In this document: positions 11,453-27,774 of the stretch, one piece after another | How positions within the stretch are numbered: position 1 is the first letter of the stretch | Layout of the letters: every line of letters starts with the position of its first letter | NCBI RefSeq assembly: GCF_045679555.1 | Contig: NC_092122.1 | Coordinates: 7,683,503-7,747,502, forward strand | DNA length: 64,000 bases | Source: Salvelinus alpinus | Taxonomy: Eukaryota > Chordata > Actinopteri > Salmoniformes > Salmonidae | Direction of reading: 5' to 3' | The notes under the pieces: model-generated | Told to the model about the DNA's origin: nothing | What the model saw: the letters and a program-made list of their open reading frames with translations, nothing else | The model's database searches: none | Translations under genes and position numbers: made by a program

Positions 11453-12780
11453 TAGTGCTTTCGGAAAGTATTCAGACCCCTTGACTTTTTCCACATTTCA
11501 TTACGGCCTTATTCTAAAATTGATTAAATCGTTTTTCCCTCATCAACCTACACACCTTTGGAAGCAGCTTTGGCAGCGATTATAGCATCGAGTCTTCCTG
11601 GGTTTGACACTACAAGCTTGGCACACCAGTATTTGGGGAGTTTCTTCCATTCTTCTCTGCAGATCCTCTCAAACTCTGTCAGGTTGGATAGGAAGCATTG
11701 CTGCACAGCTATTTTCAGATCTCTCCAGAGATCGGGTTCGATCGGGTTGAAGTCCAGGCTCTGGCTGGGCCACTCAAGGACATTCAGAGACTTGTCCCGA
11801 AGCCACTCCTGCGTTGTTTTGGCTGTGTGCTCAGGGTCGCTGTTCTGTTGGAAGGTGAACCTTCGCCCAAGTCTGAGGTCCTGAGCGCTCTGGAGCAGAT
11901 TTTCATCAAGGATCTCTCTGTACTTTGCTCTGTTCATCTTTCCCTCGATCCTGACTAGTCTCCCAGTCCCTGCCACTGAAAAACATCCCCACAGAATGAT
12001 GCTGCCACCACCATGCTTCACCGTAGGGATGGTGCCAGATTTCCTCCAGACATGACGCTTGGCATTCAGGCCAAAGAGTTCAATCTTAGTTTCATCAGAC
12101 CAGAGAATCTTGTTTCTCATGGTCTGAGAGAGTTTAGGTGCCTTTTGGCAAACTCCAAGTGGGCTGTCATGTGCCTTTTACTGAGGAGTGGCGTCCGTCT
12201 GGCCACTCTACCATAAAGGCCTGATTGGTTGAGTGCTGCAGAGATGCTTGTCCTTCTGGAAGGTTCTCTCATCTCCACAGAGGAACTCTGGAGCTCTGTC
12301 AGAGTGACCATCGGGTTCTTGGTCACCTCCCTGAACAAAGCCCTTCTCCCCCGATTGCTCCGTTTGACCGGACAGCCAGTTCTACGATGAGTCTTGGTGG
12401 TTCCAATCTTCTTCCATTTAAGAATGATGTAGGCCACTGTGTTCTTGGGGAGCTTCAGTGCTGCATTCTTTGGTACCCTTTCCCAGATCTGTGCTTCGAC
12501 ACAATCCTGTCTCAGAGCTCTACGGACAATTCATTCGACCTCATGGCTTGGTTTTTGGTCAACTGCGGGACCTTATATAGAGAGGTGCGTGCCTTTCAAA
12601 ATCATGTCCAGTCAATTGAATCTACAACAGGTGGACTCCAATCAAGTTGTAAAAATATCTCAATGATTATCAATGGAAACAGGATGCGCCTGAGCTCAAT
12701 TTCAGGTCTCACAGTATCTGAATACTTATGTGAATAAGGTATTTCTGTTATTTATTTTTAATTCATTTGCAAAAAAATCC
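11453..12780 (-). mobile_element. Tc1-like transposon, right end lost
   Basis: The left terminal sequence GTGCTTTCGGAAAGTATTC is followed by a degraded minus-strand transposase. The right inverted repeat begins (CTGAATACTTATGTGAATAAG near 12718) but breaks off at about 12780, where a piece of a different Tc1 family starts. The two ends are therefore chimeric. Confidence 0.85.
11548..12544 (-). pseudogene. Tc1 transposase, frameshifted
   Basis: The frame starts at ATG 12544, meets TGA ten codons in, then reads a helix-turn-helix part (VAYIILKWKK; SGLYGRVARRTPLL). It shifts frame at about 12118 into the catalytic part: WSDETKIELFG, NSDPEHTAK and FNPIEPDLW hold the DDE acidic residues. Not functional. 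Confidence 0.8.
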
Positions 12781-13027
12781 TGCATTCCAGGTGACTGCCT
12801 CATGAAGCAAGTTGGGAGAATACCAAGAGTGTGCAAAGCTGTCAACAAGGCATAGGGTGGCTACTTTGAAGAATCTCAAATATAAAATATATTTTGATTT
12901 GTTTAACACTTTTTTGGTTACTATATGATTCCATATGTGTTATTTCATAGTTTTGATGTTTTCACTATTATTCTACAATGTAGAAAATAGTAAAAATAAA
13001 GAGAAACCCTCAAACCTTTGACTGGTA

Positions 13028-13030
<3 letters not shown>
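12781..13030 (-). mobile_element. terminal fragment of a second Tc1 family
   Basis: It reads in reverse the same terminus as the element at 63490: CTTTGACTGGTACTG at 13017-13030 and GCTACTTTGAAGAATCTCAA. Only about 250 bp remain, fused to the truncated element on the left. Confidence 0.75.

Positions 13031-13072
<42 letters not shown>
13031..13072. repeat. (TA)n microsatellite
   Basis: About 21 TA units between two Tc1 termini. TA is the Tc1 target, so the tract may have served as insertion site. Confidence 0.95.
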
Positions 13073-14668
<1,596 letters not shown>

Positions 14669-15064
14669 TATATACACATTGCATACACACATTTTTTTAG
14701 GGGGTGCACCCTCATCCCCCCTACTACCCGCGGCTATGGAGAGGTGCAGGTGTGATGGAGAAAAGGAGGAAGAGGAGAAGTCAGGGAGGGTGAAGGAGAG
14801 AAGGAGATGGGAATCGAGGGGGAGGTGGATGAGGTCGCTTTGGAGTACGATAAATACTACAAGGACACAGCTGGAAGAGAGACACCATACACAGTCCCAA
14901 AATACCACCCCACTCTGACGCACAAACACACACTCGCACACACACACGCGGCACAGCGGGCAGGAGGACAGGAAAGCCTGGTCCATTTACTCATCATCCT
15001 TATCGAGCTAATCTGTGGCACAGCCATTACTGCCACACTCCACCCAGAACACTGTCTCTGGATG
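14669..15064. other. no gene recognised
   Basis: GA-rich then CA-rich sequence. A frame on the plus strand (from 14807) looks partly protein-like but has no splice or family support. Confidence 0.4.
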
Positions 15065-15174
15065 CCACCAAAATGGCACTCCATTACCTATATAGCACAC
15101 ATATTCTGACCAGGGCTCATAGGGCTCTGGTCAAAAGTAGTGCAGTACGTGGGGAATAGGGTGTCATTGGGGGC
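15065..15174. repeat. palindromic MITE, copy 1
   Basis: CCAAAATGGCACTCC...GACCAGGGCTCATAGGGCTC...GGAATAGGGTGTCATTGGG folds on itself. The same family recurs at 31204. Confidence 0.7.
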
Positions 15175-15671
15175 ACAGACCCTGCCAGAACCAGGTGGAA
15201 CAGATCAAATTGCCTTGATTCGTAATGGGATGGACCCAGCAGTGATCACCATGTCCTGGATAAAAGCCTTGGGGCTTTTCACCGAACTAAGTCCCCAGGA
15301 GTTATAGGGATTATTCTGGATCTGTAAGAGCTCATCTAATGGGAAAGGGTGTGTGGACAGGATTCATACAGGGTAGCGCCAGAGCACTATATTGAGAATA
15401 TCCAAATGTGAGGCCGTAAGTAGCTCTATCCATGGGTAATAGGGTTATCATTGAGCTTCTAATATAATCCTGATGGATGTTGAGTAGGTTGTTTTTGTAT
15501 GTTATGTTACGCCAGAGTTGCATTATGTGATGGGACATTGAGATAGGATTGGAGCGTATTGACAATCAGTCAGTCAGTCAAACAGACCGTAAGTCAGTCA
15601 GTAAGTCAATCAGTCAGTCACTTAGTCAAACATGGTCAGTGTGTGTCTTTTGGTTGATGAGTGCAGCTGCC
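15175..15671. other. no gene recognised; (CAGT)n-like run
   Basis: Degenerate CAGT/AAGT tetranucleotide run at about 15567-15630; otherwise nothing. Confidence 0.5.
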
Positions 15672-16644
15672 TCCCACATGAAAAAACATTATATTAAACT
15701 ATAGTATAAACCTATAGTAGTCAATGTAGTGTTTTTGCAGACTTTACTGTAGTATTTACTGTAGTATTTTTGCAGACATTACTGTAGTGTTTTGCAGACT
15801 TTACTGTAGTATTTACTGTAGTATTTTTGCAGATATTACTGTAGTGTTTTTGCATACATTACTGTAGTATTTTTGCAGACATTGCTGTAGTATTTACTGT
15901 AGTATTTTTGCAGACATTACTGTAGTATTTACTGTAGTGTTTTTGCAGACTTTACTGTAGTATTTACTGTAGTATTTAGCAGACATTACTGTAGTGTTTT
16001 TGTATACTTTACTGTAGTATTTTGCAGACATTACTGTAGTATTTACTGTAGTGTTTTTGCAGACTTTACTGTAGTGTTTTTGCAGACTTTACTGTAGAAT
16101 TTACTGTAGTATTTTTGCAGACATTACTGTAGTGTTTCTGTTTTATTATCTTTGCCATAGAAGTGGAGGCTTTCTCCTTATAAAATTATAAAAGAGCACA
16201 TTTCCCATAACCTGTAGGTAGGTATGACTGAGGTCAGAATGGATATCTCGGGACTTGCTCTTTTCTATAATCTGTAGGGAACACAATATAAGGTCTATAA
16301 TTGGTTTCTCACTTATTGGTGGCACAAATTACGATATGGGGGAGGGGAATGGGAAGGGTATATGCTAATGAAATGCTGTAGTATTTCCTAAAGTTAAAGT
16401 GTTTGGTTTTGTGGACTTTACTGTAGTACTTACTACAGTGTTTTTGTCTTATGAATAATACTGTAGTACTTACTATAGTATTTTATAGTATACTACAACA
16501 TTCCATTCTATAGAAAGTACTATACATGATCGAGGGATACTACCGTGTGTAGCATAGCATTCTAAAGTATACTACAGTTTACTATAGAATTCTATAGTAA
16601 GTACTGTAGTATTATATAGTAAACTGTAGTATTTTCATGTGGGA
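15672..16644. mobile_element. MITE with CCCACATGAAAA termini and internal TACTGTAG repeats
   Basis: TCCCACATGAAAA at 15672 is inverted at 16632-16644 (TTTTCATGTGGGA). Inside, about 15735-16135 is an irregular array of TTTACTGTAGTATTTTTGC and GCAGACATTACTGTAG units. 16390-16630 is rich in TACTATAG palindromes. About 250 bp of unrelated-looking sequence separates them. Confidence 0.7.
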
Positions 16645-18539
16645 TGGTAGCCGCCATCTTGTTTCCCCCTATTAGTGCCATGTTATGGTGCAGAAGAACA
16701 ACAACAGTAACATGAGGGGACAGAGCATATTACTGACTGTGGGGAACGTAAAGAAACACACAGCATTCAGACAATGACCTCAGGTCTGGGCCAACTGGCT
16801 CTGACAGTATACTTAACTGTCTAATTGAAAAGAGCAGCAGATGAGTTCTGACCCACATTGACTGGTTTTATGTATCCACTTAAGGTCTCATCATGGGGTT
16901 TGAATAATGAGGCCGGTTAAGGAACACACACGCACATGCATACACACACCACCTCGATCCCTCCAACATCTCAATCACTCCAACATCATTTGGCAGTGCA
17001 CTCTGCTTTCCAGAGCAGGGCTGTGAAACCGGGAGGCCCCCAGGCTCATAAAAGCAGATTTGTGATTTTGCTGTGAGCCAGAAACTGCAGCCACTGTTAA
17101 AAAGAGAGGAAAGAAGAGCTTTTTACTGTCTGAAGTATTAGATCCGTACCTCTACCAAAATGAAAACAATTATAGTCCCACTCCCTCCCTCAGTACTGAC
17201 AAACACTCTTTCTGCTCTGTGAAATGGCTCCTGGACAATACAGTGGAAACAGAGCAATAAACATTCCTCACCAGAGCGGGTTTATGAGAAAATGTTAACC
17301 AGGCGGTACCTAGTGATACGGCTCCCAAAAAACAACTACAACTAGAAATAGTGGAGAGAATTCTTTTAAAAAATGTTTTTTTAAGGTGGTTGACAAAAAA
17401 CAAAGCCAGAGCACTTTTACTGTGTTCTTCAATATTAACAAGCTACCTCAGAATGTGAAGTCTTTGTGTGTGTCTGTGTGTGTGTGTGTGTGTCTGTGTG
17501 GGTACGCACATTTTGGTAATTGTACTCAAACCCCGGGAGTCTGCAGACAAGTTGATTTCATTTACATGGAATCGGTCCCTGAAGAGAGCTGTGACGGGGT
17601 CAAAATAAGTTCCATAATCTCCTCTTCTCCTCCTGTTATTCCTCCAGGGGAAAAATACAGTATGCTTAACTAAACCCCATCATACACACAGAGTAGAGAA
17701 CTGTATGACACACAACGCAGACTCATCACAGCCTAGTCACTACACACTCCCAATAGAGCATGATCCGGTACTGGTGTCAGCCTCAACACTGTGAGAAAAT
17801 AAATAACACACTGTCCATGGCATCCATCTCTTCTGTTCAAGCTAAAACTGCTTTCAGAATGTATAAAAGTCCACACGAATTTCAAAATACAAAAGCATGC
17901 CTGTCATCCAAGGGATATATTATCGAGAGGATGAAAGAGGGAAAGAAAGGCAGGGGAAAGAGGGATGGATAGGGAATATCTGATGAAATAAGAGGACATG
18001 TCCTGAGAATGGTACTGCAAGCCTATCCAGGGCCAGGGAGCAAGAGAGTGTCAGTGGAGTTTTATGAAACATCTGGGAGTCATCAGGAATAAAGAGAGTA
18101 GAACACTGGACTCAGCTGTTTCACCATGTTCCTCTCTCTCTCTCTTCCTCCCTCGCTCTCCTTTCTCCTCTCCATCCCTACTTCTTTCCTCCCTTGCTCG
18201 CCTGCTTCATATCGACCCAACACCTCCCCATGGGGGCTGGGGGCTTACAGTGACCTTACAGAGTCCGACAGGAAGTGGAGAGAGAGAGGAAGAAAAGAGA
18301 GAGGGAGGGGAAGAAAGAGTTAGAGAGGGGAAGACAGAATGTGAGAGAGGAAGAAGAGAGAGATGGGGGGGGGGGGGGGGGGGGCTGAGAGAAGAAGTCA
18401 CAGACCACAGGCCCTGGTATCTCCCAATCCCATTGACCTACACTGAAAGGGTCAAACTGTGTGGAAAACCAGGATAGCAGGCCATGTTGTTACGAAACCA
18501 TTAACTAGCCTGCTAATATTGTTAGTAAGAAGCTCATAC
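16645..18539. other. no gene recognised
   Basis: Contains a (TG)n run near 17465-17500, a CT/GA-rich zone 18130-18370 and a poly(G) tract at 18366-18384. Confidence 0.5.
18366..18384. repeat. poly(G) tract
   Basis: About 19 consecutive G residues on the plus strand; G-quadruplex-prone. Confidence 0.9.
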
Positions 18540-19237
18540 CAACGGTCAAGCATGGTGGTGGTAGTGTGATGGTTTGGGAATGTTTTACTGCCTCAGGACC
18601 TGGACCACTTGCCTTAATAGAAGGAACCATGTATTCTGCTCTGTATCAGAGAATTCTACAGGAGAATGTCAGGCCATCCGTCTGTGAGCTGAACCTGAAG
18701 CACAGCTGGGTCATGCAACAAGACAATGATACAAAACACACTGTCAAGGCTACATGAAAATGTCTAAAAAGCAACAAATTTGAAGTTTTGGAATGGCCTA
18801 GTCAAAGTCCAGACCTAATCCCAATAGAGATGGTGTGGCAGGTCTTTAAACGAGCAGTTCATGCTTGAAAACCCACAAATGTCGCTGAGTTAAAGCTGTT
18901 CTGCATGGAAGAGTGGGACAAAATTTCTCCACAGAGACGTGAGAGACTGATCAACAACCACAGGAAGCATTTGTGTGCAGTCATTGCAGCTAAAGGTGGT
19001 ACAACCAGTTATTGAATGTAAAAGGGCAATTACTTTTTTACACAGGGGCATTGGGTGTTTTGCATAACTGTTTCTGAAATAAATTAAATAAGTATGTCAT
19101 TGTTGTGCTATTTGTTCACTCAGGTTCCCTTTATCTAATATTAGGTTTTGGTTGAAGATCTGATAACATTCAGTATAAAACATATGCAAAAGTAGAGAAA
19201 ATTAGAAAGGGGGCAAATACTTTTTCACAGCACTGTA
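18540..19237 (+). mobile_element. 5'-truncated Tc1-like transposon
   Basis: Begins in the middle of the transposase (KHGGGSVMVWECF) and ends with the terminus CAAATACTTTTTCACAGCACTG before TA. The coding half has in-frame stops at about 18756 and 18868 and retains QQDNDTKHT, SPDLIPIEMVW and the final AAKGGTTSY. Confidence 0.85.
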
Positions 19238-22098
19238 TGTGATGAATCAGCGAATGTGTTGAATGTGCATGGTCCCAGGGAGACCGTAACCTTACGTTGG
19301 TCCAGGGCCAGCTCTGTCTCTCTTGACCTCTTGGTTGGCCATTCCAAGTGAATGATTGTTTGTTCAGATGGTGACTAAACATAAATATATACAATAAGGA
19401 AACTACAAACAGGCATACCTAAACTAAAGATTCAAAACCAATTGAAAGGCCTCATGGCCACCAAACCAACCAGCAGCTTCACGGCTTTACAAGCTGACAC
19501 TCTGACTGACAACCTCCTTAAATTGGCAGCACCTGTCTCCTTATCAACCAGGCTCAGCATTTGGACAAGGTTGCTGCTGCCCCCTGGGGGAATGGAGTGT
19601 GGAAGTGGTAGTGCGCTGTCTAAACTGCCTAACCTATTCTATAACGATGTAAACACACACATAAACACACAAAGGAGTTTCAGATTAGCCTACTGAGCTG
19701 AACTGTTGGTCACCAAATAGATTAAAATCACACACACATACATACAAGTACCCGCAGCCATATTTCAAGCTTACCAGCTTTTGCAAAAGCTAATGGAAAA
19801 AGCGGTGTGTGTGCATTCCCCTCTTTGCTGAGTGAGTGAGCGGAGCACTTACGAGGCCGTGCCTAAATTACAGCTTCATCTATGGATTGTCGTCACTCGC
19901 TGCTCCCTCCTCACCATTAATAATTCAAAGAATCTGCTGTTTGACGTATAACAGCAGCACATTGCCATAGATGGCTGCAGCGCAGGTCGGTTTATAGCAT
20001 GTAATTGGAAACATGTCTGTCCTGCTGTTTCCTGTGTGGCAGCGGTCTGATGGTCTGGGCAGCGGGCACGATGTGGAGAAGCCCTGTACCAACACTCACA
20101 GGGTTATGCCAATGTTACACAGCCTGATGATAGTAAAGCTGAAAGAATTTCCATGCTACATTTTCTCAAGTCAGACATTCAGGGTGGAAGGCATGCAGTG
20201 AATGGCTGACTGGGTAGTGAAAACCAATGGGGAGATTCGCTATGATATTCTGTATGGTATTCTGTATAGTGTTATGTGTGTTCATAGGGTGTTTCAACTT
20301 CCTCACATGAAAGCATATGCTTAGAAAGTATTTCACCTCTTGAAAGATTATTTTACAGAACACACACACCACACATGCACACAATGGTTCATGCACACAA
20401 TGGTTCATGCACACACCGCTCGTGTCATGCAAACATTTACTCACATATGCATGAGTGCTCTCACAGAAAGACATGTCACACGACACATGTGAACCACCAA
20501 ACAAACGCACTGCACAAAAAAGCACATTACTGCACTCTCCCCTTTCAGCTGCACTGTTACTGCACATCACACACACATACATCACACACACACTACACAC
20601 TCTGGGTGATTCCTCACCAAACTAGAACAAAAAAAGAGCTTTGGAGGGAGGATTGTTGACATATATTTAACATTTGTATCGTCAAGCATAATTGAGAAAT
20701 AATTAATCAAAGTTGGAATATTTGTGACATTTTGGCTTTAGCCAGGCCTCCTTTAAGACTTCATAATGTTAAATCTGTAGATGCTACAAAGCAAAATTTG
20801 GTGTCATGTGAAGCTTTACCATTTGCTCTGCAATATGAGTAGTATTATGATTTCAATAACAATTTCTTACATTCATTTATGTATATTGAAAAATATAAAC
20901 ATGAATATTTAAAATATAGAAATGTTGGTGTTGCAAATGTTTCAATATATTGTTGAACATAATGTACTCTACAGAGTGGAATCTCAGCTAGTTTTTAAGT
21001 TATGGGCCATTTTATACAGAGAAATTGGCACAGTAGGCAATGTAATGAATCACAGCCCTCCTTTTCCTTGTATCATTGCACATCCTGCTAATCAACAGCA
21101 GAAGGCGACTCTTTTGAATCAATTTTCAAGCAGTAAATCTTCATATGACACCAATTTTTTGTTTTGTAGCACCTACAGATGAAACGTTATAGAGTCTTAA
21201 GAATTGTATGTTTTTGTGTTCTAGTTTCGTGAGGAATCACTCCTTTGTAGTTTTATACATGACGAAGGCAGGCTACTGTGGGCCTACTCTCTCTGCTGTA
21301 TGTCAAAACAGAATTAGCTTCAACTGGCATGTATGTCTATGTTACACTTTACTGTCATTGACAGCTATTCTATTAGGTGATTCAATACTCATCTATTGGC
21401 AGAGCTAACATTACAAATGATGTACCAAATATGGTTGCCGGTGTGCCCACAATGGAACGTTTCTTTGAATGTGAATTGGGACTGAATTAAGACCCTTTTG
21501 AATAAATTTTCTGAGGCTGAGGGAATGGTATTGCATCTAGGCCAATCAGCATTATATGTACAGTATACTGGTAGAAAATGGGCCAATCAGAATCGTATGT
21601 AGAGTATGTAGGGACAAGAAATGTGCTCCGGAGCCTGTGGACCACGGCCAGATGATGTGTTTTATAACACACTGCTATCTGCTCTCTTCTCTCTCTAAGG
21701 AGAGGCTGTGCCCCTGGGATAAGGCAGCCCACAGACCACGTACTTCAATTCCTTATCTAACCACAGGGCTGGCTGGGGGTTAGCTAGACTTAGGCCTAGA
21801 GCAGTGTCACGCTCACACACATGCACACGCAGGCCTGGTCATTGTCACAAGACACTGATCTCGGAGGGAGGAGCATGCAAAATGCCAAACACACACACAC
21901 AAATATTGACATTAAGCCATTTGTCATATTATTATTGCGAACATAATCACAACAGTGGAACACAGAGGGTTGTCATTCGTGCAAAGAGGTGTCTGGGTCC
22001 AGGGCGAGACCTGACATCTGTGTGTCACTAGGGTGGACTGGTGTATGTTTGGTGACGTGTTTGTCACTGGAACAGACTGGCATGTATGTATGTATGTA
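19238..22098. other. no gene recognised
   Basis: Unique-looking DNA with CA-rich runs (20359-20600). GGCCAATCAG occurs twice about 49 bp apart (21540, 21589) as an imperfect tandem. 19840-20010 looks non-repetitive and could be conserved non-coding DNA, but nothing in the sequence proves it. Confidence 0.4.
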
Positions 22099-23714
<1,616 letters not shown>

Positions 23715-24029
23715 TATGTATGTCAGGGAGGATGCAGTATGCGATGTTTCTCTCACTCGTTTCCAGGACAAGTTGAGTTCGTCTGAGGATGCACATATCC
23801 AGTGGTTCACACTCATCAATCAGGATTTCTCATGGATCTGTCAACTGAGAACAAACTGTAATTTGAGGTAATGGGAACGTCCTTTCTACTCATTATAGTT
23901 GTGTCCCCTTCTGTCGACTTAATTACTGTACTGCTGTGACTGTCCTTTCAGGCTTATTCAAATTCACAATAACCTGTATATTCTTCCCAATAAACCTGTC
24001 TTTTGCCATTAGAGGGGGTGGGGGGGAGC

Positions 24030-24908
<879 letters not shown>

Positions 24909-24964
24909 ATACACTGAACAAAAACAAACGCAACATGTCAATTGTTGGTCTCATGATTCATGAG

Positions 24965-25670
24965 AACGGTTGGGTAGGTTACTTTCATAAATGTAATCCG
25001 TTACAGTTACTAGTTACCTGTCCAAAATTGTAATTAGTAACGTAACTTTTGGATTACCCAAACTCAGTAACGTAATCTGATTACATTCTGTTACTTTTAG
25101 ATTACTTTCCCCTTAAGAGGCATGAGAAGAAGACACAAATGTATGTTACCAATTGAACGACATCTATTGCAGGATAAATCTATGTTAGAGTTTACATAGC
25201 TGGCCATATATGGATGTTAAATTTGACTTTATAGGTTGGTTACATAGGCTTCTTCTAACCCATCGCTTTCTACTACATATAATAATACCATTAAATGATA
25301 TCTTTACATTAAAAACCAAAGTCTATCAGATTTACAGTCATTCCAATAAATGTTCAAGAATAGGACTTGGAAATATGGAAGTATAGATTAGCCAAATTGT
25401 TTAACCTGAGCATAACCCCAAAACTAAGGACTTATTAGCCAGCCCTACTCTGTTGCTTATGATTTTGTTTTCATGGAGGACTGATTGGGCTCATTGATTT
25501 GAGTTGGGGAAAAAATGCTGAGCTCATGGAATGGCATGTTTTGAACACTACTGAAAAATGTTATTTACATGTGAAAAATGAAAGCCATATGCTGCATTTG
25601 CTATAGAGCTATTGTTTACCTTTTTTTGGTGACACTTTATCTTGATAATATGCAGCTGTTTAAAGGGCAG
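24965..25670. mobile_element. non-autonomous element inside the Tc1 copy
   Basis: Contains GTAATCCGTTACAGTTACTA, TAGTAACGTAACTTTTGGAT and TACTTTCCCCTTAAGAGGCA, the head of a common salmonid non-autonomous DNA element. The right boundary is not sharp. Confidence 0.5.
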
Positions 25671-25719
25671 CTGGTTTCAACTGTACTGGGCAGATGGCAG
25701 ACAGCATGTAAAGTGTCGT

Positions 25720-26211
25720 GTGGGCACGCGGTTTACATTATAAACAGAATGCCCCATGGTGGCGGCGGGGTTATGGTATGGGCAGATATAAGCTACGGAC
25801 AACGAACACAATTGCATTTGATCAATGGCAATTTGAATGCACAGAGATTCCTGTGATGAGATCCTGAGGTTCATTGTTGTGCCATTCATCCGCCGCCATC
25901 ACCTCATGTTTCAGCATGATAATGACCAGTCCCATGTCACAAGGATCTGTGCACAATTCCTGGAAGTTGAGGCCAAGTTCTTCCATGGCCTGCATACTGA
26001 CCAGACATGTCACCCATTGAGCCTGTTTGGGATGCTCTGGATTAATGTACGACAGCGTGTTCCAGTTCCCACCAATATCCAGCAACTTCACACAGCCATT
26101 GAAGAGGAAGGGGACAACATTCCACAAGCCACAATCAACAGCCTGATCAACTCTATGCAAAGGAGATGTGTTGCGCTGCATGAGGCAAATGGTGGTCACA
26201 CCAGATACTGA
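25720..26211 (+). pseudogene. Tc1 transposase C-terminal part
   Basis: Reads MPHGGGGVMVWADISYGQR in one frame. A shift at about 25853 leads to FIRRHHLMFQHDNDQSHVTR and on to VALHEANGGHTRY. The second Asp is present (HDNDQ). The SP-[DE] block near the third acidic residue is altered. Not functional. Confidence 0.75.
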
Positions 26212-26375
26212 CTGGTTTTCTGATCCACGCCTTACCGTTTTTTTAAGGTATCTGTGACCAACAGATGCATATCTGTATTTCAGATGCATATTTGTAAATC
26301 CATAGATTAGGGCCTCGTGAATTTATTTCAATTGACTGATTCCCTCCGTAAAATCTTTGAAATTGTGTTGATCCC

Positions 26376-27774
26376 TTATGCCCTTTCAAAACATCACACA
26401 CACGTGAACGTTTTCATACATGAAACGTAAATACACATCATGTATGAATGCCAGCACACACGGACTCAGACACACGCATATAGGCATGCATTCACATTGG
26501 CACGCACACGCACACACACACTTTCTTCCCACCACAGGGGATGGGATCTGTTTCTCCTGCTGCATCTAATAATAATGATGGTGTGTTATGGAGATGCACC
26601 AAGCGGAATATCCTGTCAGCAGTTGGACTCATTCAAAGTGACATACATTCCCAATTATTTATCTGACAGCTGCCTTAATATATTCACTCTGCGGTCGTCT
26701 CCCAGTCCTAACTGGCTGACCGGTTTTCCCTTTGCATCCAAAATCTTACTTCACACATTCCTTGGATTGTGGACTTAATAACACACACACACACGCACAC
26801 ACACACACTGCGAGAGAGAGTTATGCATGATACCAAGGCCTATCTTCTTCTAACGCCAGTGGTTTACTGTTTTAATGAATCACTAGAGCCATACCATTTG
26901 GATGGGGCGAAAGCACGACATACTGAAACAGATATTCGGAATATGAATAAATGGGTTTATTAATTAGAAGAGTGTATGGGTCATATGAGACTCCTTCTGT
27001 TAACAACATTTACCGTGCCAACCCCAGGTGATAATTTTCTGCAATCATCCACTTTTCAGATTCACATTATATTATGACAAATCCTTAGAACCCTGAACTT
27101 CCTAGAATGTAGAAGCTCATGTTCCTCTTGAATAGAGCTCCCACGATTCCCTATTGTACAAAGTATACAATAGAATAGGTCATTTATTTTCCATTTTCCA
27201 TTTAATTAGAACAGAAATACGTCTTCTGCCTTTTCCCCAACCCCCGGGAGCATGATGGACATGCATTTCTATTCTACATAATATATCTGACGGTTCTGTT
27301 CCGTTCCGTTCTGTAACATCCTGTAATAAGCTCCTGAGCGCGACCCTAGATCTTCCTCTCAGACGAGGTGGACGTGGGCCACGTCTCACATGTGTTTCAA
27401 GGACCGGTGTTGGAACCTCTCTCTCGGTCTCTGCAGCGTTGTTTGATGTTTTGGTTGGGCACACCTCTCTAAACTGCTTCTTCTCTTCCTTTGACATTTC
27501 TAAATTCTACCTTTACGCCAATTTATCCAGTATGCTTCAAGACACTGTGAAGGAATGACCATATCTGAAGGATGTTCTGACAAAGGACAGGAGTTACATC
27601 AACACTCAGAGACCTAGTGCCTTTTATAGTATTAGTAGTTAACTTCACTTCTGAAAATGAAGGAACCACCTTTCTAATAACATAGGTGTTTTAGTACATG
27701 GCACCTATACATGTTTATCTTCACTGTAGCCAGGGGCGCAACTTTGGTTTTAGAAGTGGGGGAGGGCATATTAT
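26376..27774. other. no established gene; CA runs
   Basis: Includes CA/CG runs at about 26455-26520 and 26782-26810. A small palindrome (CCTATTGTACAAAGTATACAATAGAATAGG) lies near 27150. The unrecognised 105-codon ORF at 27180-27497 is listed separately. Confidence 0.4.
27180..27497 (-). CDS. unrecognised small ORF (105 codons)
   Basis: An ATG at 27497 opens a frame beginning MSKEEKKQFREVCPT. It is basic (HVRRGPRPPRLRGRSR) and of non-repetitive composition. The context at -3 is favourable. No domain is recognised, and no repeat family explains it. It may be a fragment of an exon, a gene relic, or chance. Confidence 0.2.
   Translation of the reverse strand: MSKEEKKQFREVCPTKTSNNAAETEREVPTPVLETHVRRGPRPPRLRGRSRVALRSLLQDVTERNGTEPSDILCRIEMHVHHAPGGWGKGRRRISVLIKWKMENK

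Larger units (their letters stand above)
24909..26375 (+). mobile_element. Tc1-like transposon split by another element
   Basis: The left terminus ACTGAACAAAAACAAACGCA is followed by about 50 bp of the element. It is then interrupted until about 25670. The transposase resumes (CAGATGGCAGACAGC) and runs to about 26210. The right end is cut near 26375, inside the terminal repeat (AATCTTTGAAATTGTGTTG). Confidence 0.75.

Noticed and set aside
14807-15109. Plus-strand ORF starting MGIEGEVDEVALEYDKYYKD
   Set aside because: The first part looks protein-like, but it lies in a purine-rich tract, runs into a CA repeat, and no acceptor, donor or family match supports it.
19840-20010. Conserved non-coding element
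   Set aside because: Non-repetitive and balanced in composition, but conservation cannot be judged from a single sequence.
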